Shown piece after piece: positions 16,191-24,563 of a DNA stretch of 43,934 nucleotides. The notes beneath the pieces were generated by a model that ran no database searches, was not told where the DNA came from, and was given only the letters and a program-made list of their open reading frames with translations. The stretch spans positions 1 to 43,934 of the forward strand of contig JBEGVV010000102.1 of assembly GCA_041178225.1 (NCBI GenBank). Reading direction: 5' to 3'. Source of the stretch: CAIOSQ01 sp041178225 (GTDB taxonomy: Bacteria > Pseudomonadota > Alphaproteobacteria > CACIAM-22H2). The translations under genes were made by a program, and so were the position numbers. How positions within the stretch are numbered: the first letter of the stretch is position 1; every line of letters begins with the position of its first letter.

Positions 16191-16717
16191 AGGAAGTCGC
16201 GCCAGCTCTCGTGCAGGAAGTTCGGCGGGAAGGCGCGGCCGTTCTCCTGCAGCTGCTGGGCGCTCGGCGCGTAGGCGCCGCGGCGCGGGAACATCCGTGC
16301 CTCCGCCGGCGTGCGATTGCCCTTGGCGAGGTTGCAGCAGCCGCAGGCCGTGACGACGTTGGTCCAGGTCGTCGCGCCGCCGCGCGAGCGCGGGATGATG
16401 TGGTCGAAGGTGAGTTCCGGCGTCGGGAAGGGCTGCGCGCAGTACTGGCAGGAGAAGCGGTCGCGCAGGAAGACGTTGAAGCGCGTGAAGGCCGGGCGGC
16501 GCTCCGCGGGAACGTATTCCTTGAGCGAGATCACCGAGGGCAGCCGCATGCGCCGCGACGGCGACCGTATCGTGGTCTCGTACTCCGAGACGATGTTCAC
16601 GCGGCCCAGGAAGACGGCCTTCACCGCCTCCTGCCATGGCCAGAGGGACAGCGGGAAATAGCTGAGCGGGCGGAAATCCGCGTTCAGCACCAGCGCCGGG
16701 CAGGACTCGACCGACAA
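16160..16717 (-). CDS. HNH endonuclease family protein
   Basis: The 185-residue protein carries a zinc-stabilised HNH domain: Cys90/Cys93 (SCQYC), the catalytic DH at 105-106 in LTFDHIIPRSRGG, Asn120, and a second cysteine cluster CGCC at about 125-128. The N-terminal part (VLNADFRPLSYFPLSLW) is the conserved companion region of this chromosomal HNH group, present as a single copy in most alphaproteobacteria. Its biological role is unknown, and no restriction or phage genes surround it. The start appears to be TTG at 16717, since no in-frame ATG gives the full family N-terminus. Confidence 0.87.
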   Translation of the reverse strand: MSVESCPALVLNADFRPLSYFPLSLWPWQEAVKAVFLGRVNIVSEYETTIRSPSRRMRLPSVISLKEYVPAERRPAFTRFNVFLRDRFSCQYCAQPFPTPELTFDHIIPRSRGGATTWTNVVTACGCCNLAKGNRTPAEARMFPRRGAYAPSAQQLQENGRAFPPNFLHESWRDFLYWDSELDPA

Positions 16718-16847
16718 GGCAACACCTCGCGCTCGGGTATGCGTGCGCGGCCGCCCTGCCCCACGGCATCGCGGCCGTCGACGCGAAGGCTAAGCCGAGT
16801 CGCCATGGCGCACAACAACGCGGCCGCCCCGCGGCGCCACGACACGC

Positions 16848-17510
16848 TCAGCGCGGCAGGACGCGCGCGAGGAAGGCGCCGGCCTTCTCGAGGCCCGGCT
16901 CGTCGATCGAATGCGCGAGGCCCGGCCGGCGCTCGGCGGCGACGGGGATCCCCGCGGCCGACAATGCGCGCTCGGCCGCCTGCATGGCGCCGAAGGGCAC
17001 GACCTGGTCGGCGTCGCCATGGACGAGCAGGACCGGCGGCCTCGACACGGCCGCGCCCGGCAACTCGTCAGCGGCGACCAGCGCGCCGGAGAAGCCGACG
17101 ACGCCGGCGATCGCCTCCGCGCGGCGCGGCGCGACGAAGAGCGACATCATCGTGCCCTGGGAGAAGCCGACGAGCGCCAGCGCCGAGGCGGGCAGGCCGC
17201 GCGCCTCGAGCGTGGCGTCGATGAAGGCGTCGAGGATCGGCGCGGCCGCCGCGACGCCCGAGCGCACGCGATGCGGGTCGCGGTCCTGCAGGCTGAACCA
17301 TTGCCGCCCGTAGGGCGCCATGTCGCAGGGGAAGGGCGCGTGGGGCGACAGGAACTCGGTGCCCGGCAGCAGGTCCGCCCAGTAGGGCGCGAGCTGGATC
17401 AGGTCGTTGCCGTCGGCGCCAAGGCCATGCAGCAGGACGACGAGCGAGCGCGGGCGCCCGCCGGCGGCGGGGCCGAAGGAGGGGCCCTCGAGGGTGAAGA
17501 AGCCGGACAT
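16848..17510 (-). CDS. Alpha/beta-hydrolase, carboxylesterase/phospholipase family
   Basis: A 220-residue serine esterase of the COG0400 (YpfH/acyl-protein thioesterase-like) type. The nucleophile elbow is GFSQGTM, the oxyanion region is VLLHGLGADGND, and the Asp (HGDADQVVP) and His (LAHSIDE) of the triad are visible. Such enzymes hydrolyse short acyl esters. It is divergent from gluQRS with only 41 bases between starts. The 130-base gap on its other side, upstream of the HNH gene, shows no gene. Confidence 0.87.
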   Translation of the reverse strand: MSGFFTLEGPSFGPAAGGRPRSLVVLLHGLGADGNDLIQLAPYWADLLPGTEFLSPHAPFPCDMAPYGRQWFSLQDRDPHRVRSGVAAAAPILDAFIDATLEARGLPASALALVGFSQGTMMSLFVAPRRAEAIAGVVGFSGALVAADELPGAAVSRPPVLLVHGDADQVVPFGAMQAAERALSAAGIPVAAERRPGLAHSIDEPGLEKAGAFLARVLPR

Positions 17511-17551
17511 GGCGACTTGCTAGCCGAAGACGCGTGGTAGCGTCGAGGGCG

Positions 17552-18391
17552 ATGACCGTCGTCGCGCGCTTCGCCCCCTCGCCCACCGGGCGCCTGCACA
17601 AGGGCCATGCCTTCTCCGCGCTCTTCGCGTGGAGCCGCGCGCGCGCGGCGGGCGGGCGCTTCCTGCTCCGCATCGAGGACATCGACGCGGGGCGATGCCG
17701 CGAGGAATTCGTCGACGGCATCCGCGAGGACCTCGCCTGGCTTGGCCTGTCCTGGGAGGAGCCGGTGCGCCGGCAGTCGCGCCACATGGGCGACTACGCG
17801 GGCGCGCTCGCGCGGCTCGGCGCGCAGGGCGTGCTCTATCCCTGCTTCTGCACGCGGCGCGACATCGCCGCGGAGATCGCGCGCGCCGGCGGCGCGCCCC
17901 ACGGTCCGGACGGGCCCGTCTATCCCGGCATCTGCCGCTCGATGCCGGCGGAGGAGCGCGCACGCCGCCTCGCGGCGGGCGGGAGCCATGCGCTGCGCCT
18001 CGACGTGGCGAAGGCGCTCGCGCTCTCGGGCCCCCTCTCCTGGGAGGACGAGCGCGCCGGCACCGTCGCGGCCGACCCGCTCTCGCTCGGCGACGTCGTG
18101 CTGGCGCGCAAGGAGATGCCGGCGAGCTACCACCTCGCCGTCGCGCTCGACGACCACCTGCAGGGCGTGACGCTCGTGACGCGCGGCGAGGACCTGTTCC
18201 ACGCCACCCATGTCCATCGCCTGCTGCAGGCGCTGCTCGGCCTGTCGACGCCGCGCTGGCACCACCACGCGCTGCTGCGCGCGGCGGACGGGACGCGGCT
18301 GGCCAAGCGCGAGGGCGCGCCGGCCCTCGCTTCCATGCGCGCGGCGGGCGTCGACCCGGCGGCGCTGCGGCGCGAGCTTGGCTTCGCCTGA
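17552..18391 (+). CDS. gluQRS: Glutamyl-Q tRNA(Asp) synthetase
   Basis: The 279-residue protein resembles the catalytic half of glutamyl-tRNA synthetase without the anticodon-binding domain, as expected for GluQ, which attaches glutamate to queuosine-34 of tRNA-Asp. The HIGH-type motif is FAPSPTGRLHKGH, the KMSKS-type motif is reduced to TRLAKRE, and the zinc site CFC...Y...C is complete. ATG at 17552 begins right before the family motif; a GTG six codons earlier is less likely. The family usually sits near dksA, but that gene is not here. Confidence 0.92.
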   Translation: MTVVARFAPSPTGRLHKGHAFSALFAWSRARAAGGRFLLRIEDIDAGRCREEFVDGIREDLAWLGLSWEEPVRRQSRHMGDYAGALARLGAQGVLYPCFCTRRDIAAEIARAGGAPHGPDGPVYPGICRSMPAEERARRLAAGGSHALRLDVAKALALSGPLSWEDERAGTVAADPLSLGDVVLARKEMPASYHLAVALDDHLQGVTLVTRGEDLFHATHVHRLLQALLGLSTPRWHHHALLRAADGTRLAKREGAPALASMRAAGVDPAALRRELGFA

Positions 18392-18401
18392 AAAGGCGAA
18401 G
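18382..18401. terminator. Hairpin at the end of gluQRS
   Basis: A 7-base stem (CTTCGCC/GGCGAAG) holds the gluQRS stop codon in its loop (TGAAAA). It is the first of three stem-loops packed between the convergent gluQRS and the ABC binding-protein gene. Confidence 0.5.
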
Positions 18402-18428
18402 GGCCCTCCCCGTTTCCAGGAAGGGCCC
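18401..18428. terminator. Second hairpin between convergent genes
   Basis: GGGCCCT and AGGGCCC enclose a 14-base loop. It partly competes with the preceding hairpin for base 18401. Confidence 0.45.
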
Positions 18429-18434
18429 CCGCCG

Positions 18435-18454
18435 CCGGCCGCCGTGGCGGCCGG
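18435..18454. terminator. Third hairpin, at the end of the ABC binding-protein gene
   Basis: CCGGCCGCC and GGCGGCCGG are nearly contiguous and form a GC-rich stem four bases from the stop of the minus-strand gene. It would end transcription from that side. Confidence 0.5.
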
Positions 18455-18457
18455 TCG

Positions 18458-20002
18458 TCAGTTGATCGTCGACGCCTCGGTCAGCTGCGGGCCGAGGTTC
18501 AGGAAGCCCTCAGCCTTGTAGCCGTAGTCGACATTCGACTTGCGCGCCCAGACCGAGAAGCTCTCGGTGAGGGCGACGGCGCAGACCTCGTCGTTGATCT
18601 TGCGCTGCGCGGCCGACCAGAAGGCCTTCTGCTTGGCCGCGTCGGTCTCGGTGCGCGCCGCCTCGATGTCGGCGTCGGCCACCTTGCAGTGCGAGAAGTT
18701 CGTCACCGCGGTCGGCGTCTGGATGATCGAGCGCGAGTGGTAGAACTGCGTGAGGTAGATGTCCGCCACCGGGAAGCGCGCCGCCGAGTAGTGCACGATG
18801 CCCGAGAGGTTCTGGCGGATCTGCGCGTGGAACGTCTGGTGGTCGACGAGGTCGATGACCATGTCGATGCCCGCGCGCTTGAGCTGCGCCTGCACGATCT
18901 GGATCGTGCCGAGCATGCCCGGGAGCTGCGTGTGGATCGCCTTGATCTGCACGCCGTTCGGGAAGCCCGCCTCGGCGAGCAGCGCCCTCGCCTTCGCGAT
19001 GTCGTGCCCGGGCAGCGGCACCTGGTCGTCGCTGCCGACATAGCCCGTGGGGATCATCGACTTGCCCGGCACCTGGAGCAGGGGCCCGCGGCCGCGCGCG
19101 ACTTCCTCGCGGTTGACGGCGTGCGCGATGGCGAGGCGCACGCGCTTGTCGTCGAGCGGCTTCATCGTCGTGTTGAGGTGCAGCAGCCCGAACTCGGCCG
19201 GGCGGATGACGTCGACGATGGTGTTGGGCAGCGCCTTGGTGCGCTCGGCCCAGACCTGGTCCTGGCGCCCGTAGATCACCTGGATCTCGTTGGCCTGGAA
19301 GGCGAGGTCGCGGCTCGCGTCGGACTGGATGAAGCGGTAGTGCACCGTGTCGATCTTCGGCTTGCCGCGGAAATGCCCGGCATGCGCCTCGAAGGTCACG
19401 CGGTCGTTGGGCTTGTGCTCCTTGAAGGCGAAGGGGCCCGTGCCGACGGGGTTGAGCTTGAAGTTGTCGCCGAACTGCTCGACCGCCTTCTTCGAGACGA
19501 TGAAGCCGCCCTGGTAGTTGAGCAGCGAGCCGAGCAGGAAGGGCACGCGGTTCTTGAGGGTGATGCGAACGGTGTGGGAGTCGACGGCCTCGACCTTGTC
19601 CACCGCCGCGAAGTCCGACGCGAAGGCCGAGGTCTTCGAATCACCCGCGCGGCGGATCGAGAAGACGACGTCGTCGGCGGTCAGCTCGCCGAACCCGCGA
19701 TGGAACTGGACGCCGCGGCGCAGCTTGAAGGTCCAGGTCAGTCGGTCGGCGGAGACCTCGTAGCTCTCCGCGAGGTCCGGCTCGAGGTCGTCGAGGCTGA
19801 TCGTGCCGGGCTTGGAGCGCATCAGGCCGTTGAACATCCAGCTGGCCATCGGCCGGTCCTGGGTGGTCGTCATCCGGTGCGGGTCCATCTGCTGGACGTC
19901 CTGCGCGGCCATGCCGACGCTGAGCACCTTCTGCGCGAGCGCCGGGGCGCTGGCGAGGCCGATCGCCGTGGCGGCGAGCAGCATCGTCGTCGTCTTGTTC
20001 AT
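18458..20002 (-). CDS. ABC transporter substrate-binding protein, peptide/opine family 5
   Basis: A 514-residue SBP_bac_5 family protein with a Sec signal peptide ending in APALAQ. Family segments include EPDLAESYEVSADRLTWTFKLR and the SIRRAGDS region. The family binds peptides, opines, nickel chelates or glycosides. It is the last gene of a minus-strand run, 26 bases after a three-subunit dehydrogenase, and no ABC permease or ATPase gene is in the window. It may deliver to a permease encoded elsewhere. A GGGAGG ribosome site precedes ATG 20002. The ligand is probably an amino acid or amino-acid derivative, judging only from the neighbours. Confidence 0.9.
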   Translation of the reverse strand: MNKTTTMLLAATAIGLASAPALAQKVLSVGMAAQDVQQMDPHRMTTTQDRPMASWMFNGLMRSKPGTISLDDLEPDLAESYEVSADRLTWTFKLRRGVQFHRGFGELTADDVVFSIRRAGDSKTSAFASDFAAVDKVEAVDSHTVRITLKNRVPFLLGSLLNYQGGFIVSKKAVEQFGDNFKLNPVGTGPFAFKEHKPNDRVTFEAHAGHFRGKPKIDTVHYRFIQSDASRDLAFQANEIQVIYGRQDQVWAERTKALPNTIVDVIRPAEFGLLHLNTTMKPLDDKRVRLAIAHAVNREEVARGRGPLLQVPGKSMIPTGYVGSDDQVPLPGHDIAKARALLAEAGFPNGVQIKAIHTQLPGMLGTIQIVQAQLKRAGIDMVIDLVDHQTFHAQIRQNLSGIVHYSAARFPVADIYLTQFYHSRSIIQTPTAVTNFSHCKVADADIEAARTETDAAKQKAFWSAAQRKINDEVCAVALTESFSVWARKSNVDYGYKAEGFLNLGPQLTEASTIN

Positions 20003-20028
20003 GTCGTCAACCTCCCTTGGTCATGGTC

Positions 20029-21162
20029 TCAGGTTAGCCGAGGCGCCGGCGGCGCGCTCGCGAATCTGCCGATCGAGAAGGGCTCGACCGGGGACGGGGT
20101 ATGGCCGTCGGCGACCAGCTCGGCGACGATCTCGCCCATGGCGGGGCCGAGCTGGAAGCCGTGGCCGGAGAAGCCGAAGGCATGGACGAGGCCCGGCGTG
20201 GTGAGGCTGGGGCCGATGACCGGGACGTGGTCCGGCATCTCGCCATCGAAGCCGGTCCAGGTGCGGATGATCCGCGCGTCGCGAAGCTGCGGCAGGATCT
20301 CGAGCGCGCGCGCCATGGCGTCGCGCGCGACATCGGCGCGCGGGCGCGAGATTGCGGCCTGCGCGTCGCCCCAGCCGCGCCCTCCGCCGAAGATGACGTT
20401 GCCGCGCTCGACCTGGCGCGCATACACGTTGCCGCCGCAGACGCCGATCGAGCGGTCGATGAAGTAGGGCAGCGGCTCGGTCACCACCATGTTCGGGCAG
20501 AGCGGGCTGATCGGCACGCCCTCCCCGAACCAGCCCGCGACCTCGCCGCCCCAGAGGCCGGCGACGTTGACGAGCCTGCGCGCGCGCACCGAGGCGGGGC
20601 CGGCCTCCACCTCGAAGGCCGAGCCGGTCCAGCGCGCGCCCTCGACCTTGGCGAATTCGCGGATCTCGGCGCCCGCCGCGCGCGCCGCGCGCGCATAGGC
20701 CGGCGCGACGAGGCGCGGGTTGGCCTGCCCGTCGTCGGCGCAGAGCGAGGCCCCGACCACCTTCGGCCCGAGCCAGGGAAAGAGCGCGCGCACCGCGTTG
20801 CCGCCGACGACCGACAGCTCCAGGCCATGGTCGCGCGCCTCGCGCGCATAGCGCTCGAGCTCGGCCATCTCGGCGTCGTCCCGGGCCAGCTTGATGTGCC
20901 CCGTGGCGCGGAACTCGCAATCCTCGCCGACGATCGCCGGAAGCCTGTCCCAGATCGCGCGCGAGCGCGTCGCCAGCGGCATCTCGCGGAAGTCGCGGCC
21001 CTGGCGGCGCACGCCGCCGAAGTTGGTGCCGCTCGCCATCGCGCCGCAGGCGCCCTTCTCGAGCAGCACGACGCTCATCGAGCGCTGGCGCAGCGCGAGC
21101 GCGGCGGCGCAGCCGGCGGTGCCGCCGCCGATGATCGCGACGTCGAAGACGGGCGCGCTCAC
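20029..21162 (-). CDS. FAD-dependent amine/amino acid dehydrogenase, beta subunit (HcnC/OoxB-like)
   Basis: A 377-residue DAO-fold flavoprotein with the motif IIGGGTAGCAA at the N-terminus and GFSGHGFQLGPAMGE near the C-terminus, as in sarcosine oxidase beta, HcnC and opine oxidase B subunits. It starts with GTG at 21162, overlapping the previous stop (GTGA). Together with the two genes upstream it should form a heteromeric dehydrogenase that oxidises a secondary amine or D-amino acid. Possible substrates are glycine (HCN synthase), hydroxyproline or opines; sequence alone does not decide. Confidence 0.85.
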   Translation of the reverse strand: MSAPVFDVAIIGGGTAGCAAALALRQRSMSVVLLEKGACGAMASGTNFGGVRRQGRDFREMPLATRSRAIWDRLPAIVGEDCEFRATGHIKLARDDAEMAELERYAREARDHGLELSVVGGNAVRALFPWLGPKVVGASLCADDGQANPRLVAPAYARAARAAGAEIREFAKVEGARWTGSAFEVEAGPASVRARRLVNVAGLWGGEVAGWFGEGVPISPLCPNMVVTEPLPYFIDRSIGVCGGNVYARQVERGNVIFGGGRGWGDAQAAISRPRADVARDAMARALEILPQLRDARIIRTWTGFDGEMPDHVPVIGPSLTTPGLVHAFGFSGHGFQLGPAMGEIVAELVADGHTPSPVEPFSIGRFASAPPAPRLT

Positions 21163-22523
21163 GACAGCAGCTCCGGCAGCATCGGGATCGGCTTCACCGG
21201 CGGCTGCGCGCGCAGGCGCCCCGCCTGCTCGAGCGCGTCGCCGCGCGCCGCGGCCAGGACCTCCGCCGCCGCGCGCCCGCACATGCGGCCCTGGCAGCGT
21301 CCCATGCCCGCGCGGGTGAAGGCCTTCGCGCGGTTGACCTCCCTCGCGTCCTTCTCCACCGCGGCCTCCCGCAGCGCGCCGACGGTGATGCCCTCGCAGC
21401 GGCAGAGCATCGTCGCCTCGTCGAGGTCGCGGACCATGTGCGCGGGGAAGGGATAGGCCGCCTCCAGCCCGCGGCGGAAGACGTCGAGCCGCGCGAGGCG
21501 CCCCTCGAGCCATGCCGCGCGGTTGGCGTCGAAGGAAAGGCCAAGGTCCTCGAGCAGCGCGAGCGCGGCGCGCTCTCCCGCGAGTTCGGCGGCGTCGGCG
21601 CCGCCGATGCCCGCGCCATCGCCCGCGACATAGACGTGCCGGCGCGAGCTGCGGCCGGCGGCGTCGCGCACGGGCACGTGCTGGCGCGTGCGCGGGTCGA
21701 ACGCGAAGCGGCACCCGGCGAGGTCCGCGAGCTGCGTCTCGCTGCGCAGCCCGAACGACGCGCCGATCGCGTCGCAGGCGACCTCGCGCTCGACGCCGCC
21801 GGCCTCGAAGCGCAGCCGCTCGACGCGCCCCTCGCCCTCCGCGCGCGGTCGGCGCACGTCGTGGAACATCGGCACGCCCGCGCGCCTCAGCCGCGCGACA
21901 TAGAGCATGCCCTTGGCCAGCGTCGCCGGCGCGAAGAGCATGCGCGGCAGGCCGCGCAGCTTCGCGAGGAAGGGCGTCGCGTCGAGCACCGCCGCGACGT
22001 CGACGCCCGCCTCCATGTACTGGCACGCCACCAGCGGCAGCAGGGGCCCCGCGCCGAGGAACGCGACGCGGCGGCCGATCGCGCAGCCCTGCGTCTTCAG
22101 CGCGATCTGCGCGCCGCCCAGCGCATAGGCGCCGGGCAGCGTCCAGCCCGGGAAGGGCAGCGCGAGGTCGGTCGCGCCGGTCGCGAGGACGAGCGCGTCG
22201 AAGGCGAGGCGCGACGGCCCCTCGGGCCCGAGGAGGTCGAGCGCGTCCTCGAAGCAGTTCCAGGCCAGCGTCTCGGCGCGGTGGTCGACATGGCCGGCCA
22301 GCGCGGGCGCAAGCGCATGGATGCGCGTGGCCTTCGCCGCCTCGAGGCCGTAGAGCTCGCGCGCCGGGCGCCCGGCGCCCTCGGGCGGCTGCTGGTAGAT
22401 GCGCCCGCCCGGCCGCCTCGCCTCGTCGACCAGCACCGGCCGCAGCCCCGCCGCGACGAGCGCCTCGCAGGCGCGCATGCCGGCGGGCCCGGCCCCGACC
22501 ACCACGACGCGCGGCTCAGCCAC
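21159..22523 (-). CDS. FAD/NAD-binding oxidoreductase with C-terminal [2Fe-2S] domain, alpha subunit (HcnB/OoxA-like)
   Basis: The 454-residue protein has a pyridine-nucleotide-disulfide-type FAD fold starting VVVVGAGPAGMRACEAL and a bacterioferritin-associated-ferredoxin-like iron-sulfur domain at the end (cysteines 374, 376, 410 and 415: CRCE...CQGRMC). This architecture is shared by HcnB, opine oxidase A and D-hydroxyproline dehydrogenase alpha. It begins with GTG at 22523, overlapping the gamma-subunit gene by eight bases. It probably relays electrons from the beta-subunit flavin. Confidence 0.87.
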   Translation of the reverse strand: MAEPRVVVVGAGPAGMRACEALVAAGLRPVLVDEARRPGGRIYQQPPEGAGRPARELYGLEAAKATRIHALAPALAGHVDHRAETLAWNCFEDALDLLGPEGPSRLAFDALVLATGATDLALPFPGWTLPGAYALGGAQIALKTQGCAIGRRVAFLGAGPLLPLVACQYMEAGVDVAAVLDATPFLAKLRGLPRMLFAPATLAKGMLYVARLRRAGVPMFHDVRRPRAEGEGRVERLRFEAGGVEREVACDAIGASFGLRSETQLADLAGCRFAFDPRTRQHVPVRDAAGRSSRRHVYVAGDGAGIGGADAAELAGERAALALLEDLGLSFDANRAAWLEGRLARLDVFRRGLEAAYPFPAHMVRDLDEATMLCRCEGITVGALREAAVEKDAREVNRAKAFTRAGMGRCQGRMCGRAAAEVLAAARGDALEQAGRLRAQPPVKPIPMLPELLS

Positions 22524-22800
22524 CGCCCGACCCCGTGACGACGGCCATGCCCTCGGCGACCTGCGTGGTGCAGGCGCGCACGCGCGCGCCGTCGGCGAGC
22601 GCGACGAAGCAGTCCTGGCAAGCGCCCATCAGGCAGAAGCCCGCGCGCGCGCCCTCGCCGAACTCGAACCGGCGCAGCGCCGGGGCGTTGAGGAGGATCG
22701 CCGTCATAAGCGTGTCGCCGACGTGCGCGCGCGCCGGCCTGCCGTCGATGGTGAACGCGACCTCGGCGCTCGCGCGCGGTTTCACTCTGGCGAACTGCAT
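22516..22800 (-). CDS. (2Fe-2S)-binding subunit, gamma (HcnA/OoxC-like)
   Basis: A 94-residue ferredoxin-like protein with cysteines 56, 61, 64 and 77 in the C-x4-C-x2-C...C pattern of the small subunit of HcnABC-type dehydrogenases and sarcosine oxidase alpha N-terminal domains. ATG at 22800 is preferred over a TTG three codons earlier. It is first in the gamma-alpha-beta run, all overlapping, and lies 49 bases after an SDR gene on the same strand. Confidence 0.88.
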   Translation of the reverse strand: MQFARVKPRASAEVAFTIDGRPARAHVGDTLMTAILLNAPALRRFEFGEGARAGFCLMGACQDCFVALADGARVRACTTQVAEGMAVVTGSGGG

Positions 22801-22849
22801 CGCGAGCAAGGCTACAACCGGTCGGCGCGCGCCGCCAACTCGCGCGCGC

Positions 22850-23557
22850 TCACAGCGAGGGCTCGAGGCGCCAGTTCACGAGGAGCTCGGCGACCGAGGC
22901 GCTGTTGGGCAGGTCGACGACCACGCCGCACAGCGCGGCGAGGTCCCCGGGCTGGGTCACCTGCGACATGTCGATCCCTTCGTGGCCGGCGACCATGTCG
23001 GTGTTGACGAAGCCCGGGCAGAGCGCGGTCGAGCGGATGCCGTGCTCCCAGCCCGCGCGCCGCACGGCGTGGTTGAGCGCGACGACGGCGTGCTTCGCCA
23101 TCTGGTAGCCGGCGTTGAGGCCGAGCACGCGCTTGCCGGACAGCGAGGCGACGTTGACGACGCGGCCGCTGCCGGAGCGCTTGAGGTGCGGGAACGCGGC
23201 GCGCAGCAGCCGGAAGGGCCCCTTCACGTTGATGTCGAGCAGCGCGTCGAGGTCGGCGTCGCTGCCGGTCTCCAGCTGGACCTGGGGCGCGATGCCCGCG
23301 TTGTTGACTAGGATGTCGATCCGGCCGAAGCGCGCGACCGTCGCCGCGACCCAGGCGTCGCCCGCCGCCGGATCCGCGGCCTCGTAGCGATGGACCAGCA
23401 GCCGCTCCTCGCCCAGCGCGCGCAACTCGGCCGGCAGGGACTGCGGGCGCCGCACGCCAAGGCTGAGCGCGCAGCCGCGGCGCGCCATCTCGCGCGCGAT
23501 CGCCAGCCCGATGCCGCGGTTCGCCCCCGATACCATCGCCACGCGCGCGTCCGCCAT
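22850..23557 (-). CDS. SDR family NAD(P)-dependent oxidoreductase
   Basis: A 235-residue classical short-chain dehydrogenase with SGANRGIG, NNAG, the serine in NVASLSG, and the YQMAK catalytic pair. Its C-terminus (ELLVNWRLEPSL) is not the usual VDGG ending. GGGAGG precedes the ATG at 23557. It sits between the NUDIX gene and the three-subunit dehydrogenase on one strand, so a role in the same catabolic route is plausible. The substrate is not known. Confidence 0.85.
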   Translation of the reverse strand: MADARVAMVSGANRGIGLAIAREMARRGCALSLGVRRPQSLPAELRALGEERLLVHRYEAADPAAGDAWVAATVARFGRIDILVNNAGIAPQVQLETGSDADLDALLDINVKGPFRLLRAAFPHLKRSGSGRVVNVASLSGKRVLGLNAGYQMAKHAVVALNHAVRRAGWEHGIRSTALCPGFVNTDMVAGHEGIDMSQVTQPGDLAALCGVVVDLPNSASVAELLVNWRLEPSL

Positions 23558-23610
23558 CGATCCCTCCCCGTCCTCCGGCCGCGCGAGCATGCCCGCCGCC
23601 GCGCGCCGCG

Positions 23611-24465
23611 TCACGCGAAGCGGCGCAGCCCCGCGCAGAGCGCGTCGTGCTGCGGGTCGTCGCGGGCGACCAGGCCATGGCGCAGGAAGAAGTCGATCAG
23701 CACGAGGTTGCAGTTGAACTTGAACTCGCGCGTGTCGCGCACCGTCGCCATCGCGCGCGCGACGGGCCAGAGCTCGAAGCCCTCCATCTCGCCATCGGCC
23801 GGGCGCGGCACGAAATCGGCGGGCAGCTCGAGGTCGAAGCAGAACTGCACGTCCGGCTTGAGGCCGTCCGGCGCCTCCATGCAATAGGCGATCGCGCCCA
23901 CCGGGATGGCGCGCCGCGCCAGCTCGGCGGGGATCGACGCCTCCTCCGCGCATTCCTTGACGAGGTTCTCGAAGATCCCGATGCCGACGGGCAGGCCGCC
24001 GGCGACGGTGTTGTCGAGCATGCCGGGATAGGTCGACTTGCCGCGCGCGCGCCGCGGCACCCAGACATGGATCCCGTCGGGCCGGCGCACGAAGCCGGTC
24101 ATGTGTACGCCGCAGGCCGCGATGCCGAAGGCCGCCACCGCCGCGCGCTCGACCTGCATCAGCGGCGGCGAGCCGACATGCGGCGCGACCGGGTAGAACT
24201 CGTCGCGGCGGCCGGTCACCAGCCCGTCGCGCTCGAGCCCCCGCACCACGTCGTCCATCGCGGCGCTGCGCGCGGCGTGGTCCGCGAGGTCGTCGCGCAG
24301 CGACAGGCCGCCATCGGCGTCGCGCGCGAAGACGTCGCGGCGCGCGGAGAGGCGCTGCGCGAGCGCGTGGCGGATCCAGCCCACGCGCGCGCCCGCGACG
24401 CGGAAGGGCGCGAAGCCGGAGAGGTCGTGCCGGTTGCACTCGGCGATGCGGTCGAGGAACGACAT
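23611..24465 (-). CDS. NUDIX hydrolase with N-terminal DUF4743 domain
   Basis: This 284-residue protein joins an N-terminal DUF4743 region (about 1-110, with GWIRHALAQRL) to a NUDIX domain (GIGIFENLVKECAEEASI holds the catalytic glutamates). The layout matches the NUDIX part of fungal TNR3 and plant NUDT20/24 proteins, which act on oxidised or damaged thiamine diphosphate. A metabolite-repair role is therefore likely but inferred. ATG at 24465 gives the family N-terminus. It is divergent from mcd with 98 bases between starts. Confidence 0.87.
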   Translation of the reverse strand: MSFLDRIAECNRHDLSGFAPFRVAGARVGWIRHALAQRLSARRDVFARDADGGLSLRDDLADHAARSAAMDDVVRGLERDGLVTGRRDEFYPVAPHVGSPPLMQVERAAVAAFGIAACGVHMTGFVRRPDGIHVWVPRRARGKSTYPGMLDNTVAGGLPVGIGIFENLVKECAEEASIPAELARRAIPVGAIAYCMEAPDGLKPDVQFCFDLELPADFVPRPADGEMEGFELWPVARAMATVRDTREFKFNCNLVLIDFFLRHGLVARDDPQHDALCAGLRRFA

Positions 24466-24563
24466 TGCGCCGGGAAGCTGCCGCCTCCGCGCGCCCGGCA
24501 CAAGCGTGGCGCGCGCGCCTCGGATTGACCCCGGCGGTGGGGCGGACCAGATTGCCCGCCGCA

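Noticed and set aside
18689..20467. A 592-codon plus-strand frame opposite the ABC binding protein
   Set aside because: Low-complexity antisense translation; the minus-strand gene has a signal peptide and family 5 binding-protein motifs.
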